64,000 bases of DNA, from positions 1,426,001 to 1,490,000 of the forward strand of contig NZ_LT670818.1 in NCBI RefSeq assembly GCF_900129505.1, given 5' to 3'. Every line of letters begins with the position of its first letter. Positions within the stretch are counted from its first letter, which is position 1. This DNA comes from Bradyrhizobium erythrophlei (GTDB taxonomy: Bacteria > Pseudomonadota > Alphaproteobacteria > Rhizobiales > Xanthobacteraceae). A program made the position numbers and the translations under genes. The notes beneath the pieces are model-generated. The model saw nothing but the letters and a program-made list of their open reading frames with translations, was not told the origin of the DNA and searched no databases. This document shows positions 60,975 to 64,000 of the stretch, piece after piece.

Positions 60975-62705
60975 ATGACCAGAAAGCAATGGCTTTTATC
61001 GAGCGTTGTCGCGCTCACAACCTCTGTCTCAACCGCGGTCGTCGCCGGTCCGATCGAGAATTACAGTCCGATAACATCAGCTCGGCTGGAAAATCCGGAG
61101 CCGGGGAACTGGCTGATGACGCGCGGCAACTATAAGGGATGGAGCTACAGTTCGCTCGATCAAATCAACACCAGCAACGTGAAGTCGCTGGTACCGGTGT
61201 GGAGCTTCTCCACTGGTATGGATTCTGGTCACGAAGCGCCGGCGATCGTGAACAACGGAGTGATGTTCATCTCGACGCCGTACATCCAGGTGATCGCGCT
61301 GGATGCGGCCACGGGGGATCTGCTCTGGCGCTACAAGCCCAAGTTTCCCGAAGGGTTCAGCGCCCTGCACAACACCAACCGTGGCGTGGCGCTGTACGGC
61401 GACAAGGTATACGTGGCCGGGCTTGATGCCGTGCTGGTCGCGCTCGAAGCCAAGTCTGGCAAGGTCGCCTGGAACGCAAAGGTCGAGGATTGGAAGACCG
61501 GCTACTACATGACCATGGCGCCCCTGGTCGTGAAGGGCAAGATTCTGGTCGGCGTGGCGGGCGGCGAGTTCGGCGTGCGCGGCTTCGTCCAGGCATTCGA
61601 CGCCGAGACCGGCAAGCCGGTGTGGAAGACCTACACGATTCCGGCACCCGGCGAGCCGGGAAGCGACACCTGGCAGAAGCCCGACACCTGGAAGACTGGC
61701 GGTGCCTCCACCTGGATGACCGGCAACTATGACGCCGAGTCCAACACGGTCTATTGGGGGACCGGCAACGCCTCGCCATGGTTCGGCGATCAGCGGCCGG
61801 GCGACAACCTGTACACCTCCTCCACGCTCGCGCTTGATGGCGATACCGGCAAGATCAAGGGCTATTTCCAGTACCATCAGAACGAGTCGTGGGACTGGGA
61901 CGAGATGAATGCCCCGATGCTGGTGGACTTCCAGAAGGACGGCGCCACCACCAAGGGCCTGCTGAAGCCGGCGCGCAACGGCTACCTGTACTGGCTCAAG
62001 CGCAATCCGGACGGCGGAATCTCCTTCATTAACGCACAAGCCTACGTGCCGCAAAACGTCTTCAAGAGCATCGATCCAAAGACCGGGCGGCCTGAGGTCG
62101 ACGTGGCCCACAAGCCGGCCACCGGCAAGGCGGCCCAGTTCTGCCCCGGCCTGTGGGGCGGCAAGGACTGGCCGTACGAGGCCTATAACCCGAAAACCGG
62201 AATGGTCTACATTCCGTCCAACGAGAACCACTGCAACAACCTGGAAGGCAAGGTCGAGGAGCGCGTCCCCGGACAGTGGTGGACGGGCGTTGCCATCCCG
62301 GATTTTCACTTCTCGGTCGACACCAAGGCGGGCTTCTACGGCGAGCTCCAGGCGTACGACGTCGACAGCGGCAAGCGGGTTTGGCGCAACCTGTATTCGA
62401 GCTCGATGATGTGGGGCTCAATACTCACCACCGCCGGCGGCCTGGTTTTCACAGGCGGCACCAACGACCGTGAGTTCCGCGCCTACGATGGCAGGACCGG
62501 CGAGCAGCTTTGGCACTTCAAGACCAATTCCGGTATCATGGCGCCGCCTTCGACCTACGAGGTCAACGGCGTGCAGTATGTGGCGGTGGCGTCCGGCTAC
62601 GGAGTCGACCCGGCCTTCCAGCAGGAGCTGATGAGCCAGCTGGTAGGTTGGCAGAAGGATGTGCCGCAGGGCGGCGTCGTCTGGGTCTTCGCCGTCTCCA
62701 AGTGA
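60975..62705 (+). CDS. PQQ-dependent alcohol dehydrogenase, lanthanide-type signature
   Basis: 576 residues, Sec signal peptide (LLSSVVALTTSVSTAVVAG), then an eight-bladed propeller with WxW-type repeats (TGDLLWRYKP, SGKVAWNAKV, SGKRVWRNLY, TGEQLWHFKT). Metal and PQQ ligands: Glu198 (GGEFGVRG), Asn265 (GTGNASPW), catalytic Asp307 and Asp309 in SWDWDEMN. The second Asp marks lanthanide-dependent enzymes. The vicinal Cys-Cys found in most methanol/ethanol dehydrogenases is absent (ALHNTNRG near 130-137). A terminator follows. ATG 60975 has GGGAGATAG upstream. Confidence 0.92.
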   Translation: MTRKQWLLSSVVALTTSVSTAVVAGPIENYSPITSARLENPEPGNWLMTRGNYKGWSYSSLDQINTSNVKSLVPVWSFSTGMDSGHEAPAIVNNGVMFISTPYIQVIALDAATGDLLWRYKPKFPEGFSALHNTNRGVALYGDKVYVAGLDAVLVALEAKSGKVAWNAKVEDWKTGYYMTMAPLVVKGKILVGVAGGEFGVRGFVQAFDAETGKPVWKTYTIPAPGEPGSDTWQKPDTWKTGGASTWMTGNYDAESNTVYWGTGNASPWFGDQRPGDNLYTSSTLALDGDTGKIKGYFQYHQNESWDWDEMNAPMLVDFQKDGATTKGLLKPARNGYLYWLKRNPDGGISFINAQAYVPQNVFKSIDPKTGRPEVDVAHKPATGKAAQFCPGLWGGKDWPYEAYNPKTGMVYIPSNENHCNNLEGKVEERVPGQWWTGVAIPDFHFSVDTKAGFYGELQAYDVDSGKRVWRNLYSSSMMWGSILTTAGGLVFTGGTNDREFRAYDGRTGEQLWHFKTNSGIMAPPSTYEVNGVQYVAVASGYGVDPAFQQELMSQLVGWQKDVPQGGVVWVFAVSK

Positions 62706-62722
62706 GTCCATCTTTGTTCGCG

Positions 62723-62751
62723 ACCGGCCGCCAGCAATGGCGGCCGGTTTC
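62723..62751 (+). terminator. Intrinsic terminator after the PQQ dehydrogenase
   Basis: ACCGGCCGCC (62723-62732), loop AGCAAT, GGCGGCCGGT (62739-62748), then TTTC. A 10-base perfect stem. It would separate the Mo/PQQ genes from the two genes that follow, at least partly. Confidence 0.8.
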
Positions 62752-62807
62752 TCAGCCGGCTGGGTTTCGTTGTAACCTGGTCGGGCCTTTACGCCTTGGA
62801 TCTAACG

Positions 62808-63263
62808 ATGCAACATGTTCGAGCAGGATCGATGCTGATCCGCTTCTCTGCCTTTGCACTGTTCGGCGCGCTGGCGACCTCTCCGGCCTCGCTGGGGTTC
62901 GAACAGGCGCGGGCCGATGAATCGCCCGCCTACGTGGTCGAGGTCACCGACGTGTCCGCCAAGGTCGGCGAGCCGGCGGTGTTGCACGCTACGTTGCGCA
63001 TTCGCGACGGCTACCGCGTTCTCGAGGGTTACAACAATCGCGTGATCGAACTCTCGTCGTTTGACGATGGGGTGGCGTTCGAGCGTCGCGTGGTGCGGGG
63101 CACCATTCAGGAAGGCGGCCTCGACTTCGCGATCGGCATGCGGGCCACTAAGCCCGGCAAACACCCGATCAACGGCTACTTCAGGGTCGGCTACATCCAT
63201 GGCACCGACGAGTTCGCAATGGTTTCGCTGCGCCTGATCGCGAACGTCAATGGCACCGAATAA
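62808..63263 (+). CDS. Secreted small beta-rich protein
   Basis: 151 residues. The signal peptide IRFSAFALFGALATSPASLG is followed by a beta-rich domain (AYVVEVTDVSAKVGEPAVLH, VIELSSFDDGVAFERRVVRG, INGYFRVGYIHGTDEFAMVS). No Cys in the mature part and no cofactor motif. By position between the PQQ dehydrogenase and the Rieske gene it may be an accessory or substrate-binding protein, which is inferred. The stop overlaps the longest possible Rieske start. Confidence 0.7.
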   Translation: MQHVRAGSMLIRFSAFALFGALATSPASLGFEQARADESPAYVVEVTDVSAKVGEPAVLHATLRIRDGYRVLEGYNNRVIELSSFDDGVAFERRVVRGTIQEGGLDFAIGMRATKPGKHPINGYFRVGYIHGTDEFAMVSLRLIANVNGTE

Positions 63264-63280
63264 TGGAAGGAGTGGGCCAC

Positions 63281-63856
63281 ATGCCGTGCGATGATTGGCT
63301 GCACCGTCGCTGCTACAAGCGTCGAACAATCCTCGGGCTGGTGCTTGCGCCGCTTTTGGCCGGTCCGGCGCGCGCGGCGGAGGAGGGCGAGGCTGCCAAG
63401 CCGCCGGCGCCGGACGATCGCTTCGTGTTTCTGACCGGTCCGAAGAAGGGACAGGTGGTTCGGGCCGAGGACCTTGCGCTCGGCGGCCCGCAGGTGCAGG
63501 CCTATCCGATGGCTCCGGACGGCACGGTGCGCAGCGACAACCGCCTCAATCTGGTGATCCTGGCGAGGTTCGACCCCGCCGCACTGACCGACGAGACGCG
63601 GGCGCGCGCCGCAGACGGCGTCGTTGCCTATTCGGCGATCTGCACGCACCAGGGCTGCCCGGTGAACATGTGGTCGAAGGAGCGCAACGGGTTCGCCTGC
63701 TCCTGCCACGCCTCCATCTTCGACCCCAGAAACGCCGCCGAGGTGATTGGTGGGCCGGCTCCGCGTCCGCTTGCGGCGCTCGGGCTGAAGCTCAAGGACG
63801 GCGTCGTGACGGTCGCTTCGACCTTTTCGGGCCGCGTCGGCGTCACGCAGAACTGA
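63281..63856 (+). CDS. Rieske [2Fe-2S] protein with Tat-type signal
   Basis: 191 residues. The N-terminus has RRCYKRRTILGLVLAPLLAG, a likely Tat signal or anchor. Cluster ligands are in CTHQGCPVNMW and CSCHASIFDP (Cys-His and Cys-His), then GGPAPRPLAAL, as in Rieske proteins of the cytochrome bc1 or arsenite-oxidase type. ATG 63281 is preferred because AAGGAG lies 8 bases upstream; ATG 63263 overlaps the previous stop. Predicted periplasmic electron carrier for the oxidoreductases upstream; there is no cytochrome c gene in the visible cluster. Confidence 0.9.
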   Translation: MPCDDWLHRRCYKRRTILGLVLAPLLAGPARAAEEGEAAKPPAPDDRFVFLTGPKKGQVVRAEDLALGGPQVQAYPMAPDGTVRSDNRLNLVILARFDPAALTDETRARAADGVVAYSAICTHQGCPVNMWSKERNGFACSCHASIFDPRNAAEVIGGPAPRPLAALGLKLKDGVVTVASTFSGRVGVTQN

Positions 63857-64000
63857 TCCGCGACCGAAATCGCAGTCTTCGCCAATCTCAAGATTGCAGT
63901 CGAAGCCGCCGGCGGTGTGATGGACGATATCGTCAAGCTGAATTACTTCCTCGCCGCCGAGGTCGATCAGGCCGACGTGCCGAAAATGCGCCCGATACGC
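63857..64000 (+). pseudogene. RidA (YjgF) family fragment lacking its N-terminus, runs off the edge
   Basis: In frame directly after the Rieske stop: TEIAVFANLKIAVEAAGGVM then DDIVKLNYFLAAEVDQADVP. This is the middle of the RidA fold (normally preceded by about 40 residues). No start codon or N-terminal half is present, so it is probably a remnant, although a short start at the internal GTG or ATG cannot be excluded. The C-terminal part lies beyond the window. Confidence 0.6.

Overview
The window looks like chromosome of a Bradyrhizobium-type alphaproteobacterium. It has high GC and the typical rhizobial housekeeping neighbourhood dnaX-ybaB-recR. It carries Bradyrhizobium-style intergenic palindromic repeats, a DUF2865 protein, FixK-like regulation and many short proteins of the kind seen in Bradyrhizobium accessory regions.

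Region 1 (1-31.7 kb) is core chromosome: nudC (cut by the window edge), a HIT protein, the 4.5S SRP RNA, dnaX, ybaB, recR, an Ldh2-type dehydrogenase, ampG, rmuC, def-fmt-truA, hrpB, ugd, an acyltransferase, polA, a LysE exporter, a GST, pyrE, a class A beta-lactamase with a divergent ampR-like regulator, glgP and a thioesterase. Nearly every intergenic gap here holds a dispersed palindromic repeat. These repeats stop at about 31.3 kb and were not seen again.

Region 2 (about 31.7-39.8 kb) is an integrated mobile element. It has a P4-type tyrosine integrase, a Cys/His-rich protein behind palindromic operators, an AlpA-type regulator behind a structured leader, small unknown genes, a prim-pol primase and a D5/P4-type primase-helicase. 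Directly after the helicase comes a cluster of GGTGACTC iterons, a likely replication origin, and then two unknown genes. No capsid or tail genes were seen. The order int, alpA, primase, helicase, origin resembles Gram-negative phage-inducible chromosomal islands (PICI) and P4 satellites. This is the best candidate for an undescribed system in the window.

Region 3 (39.8-57.7 kb) is a decayed accessory region. It contains gene fragments, a frameshifted group II intron reverse transcriptase, a hybrid histidine kinase with a duplicated PAS module, about twenty very short genes (zinc ribbons, one-helix membrane proteins, an isolated HEAGH peptidase-like protein), a Crp/Fnr regulator with an abnormal C-terminus, and several remnants.

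Region 4 (57.7-64 kb) is an oxidation gene set. A two-subunit molybdenum hydroxylase of the isoquinoline 1-oxidoreductase type is followed by a PQQ dehydrogenase with the lanthanide-type Asp-x-Asp signature but no vicinal Cys pair, a terminator, a small secreted protein, a Tat-type Rieske protein and a RidA remnant. Together they suggest periplasmic oxidation of an alcohol or aldehyde type substrate with electrons passed to a Rieske protein. The substrate is not evident.
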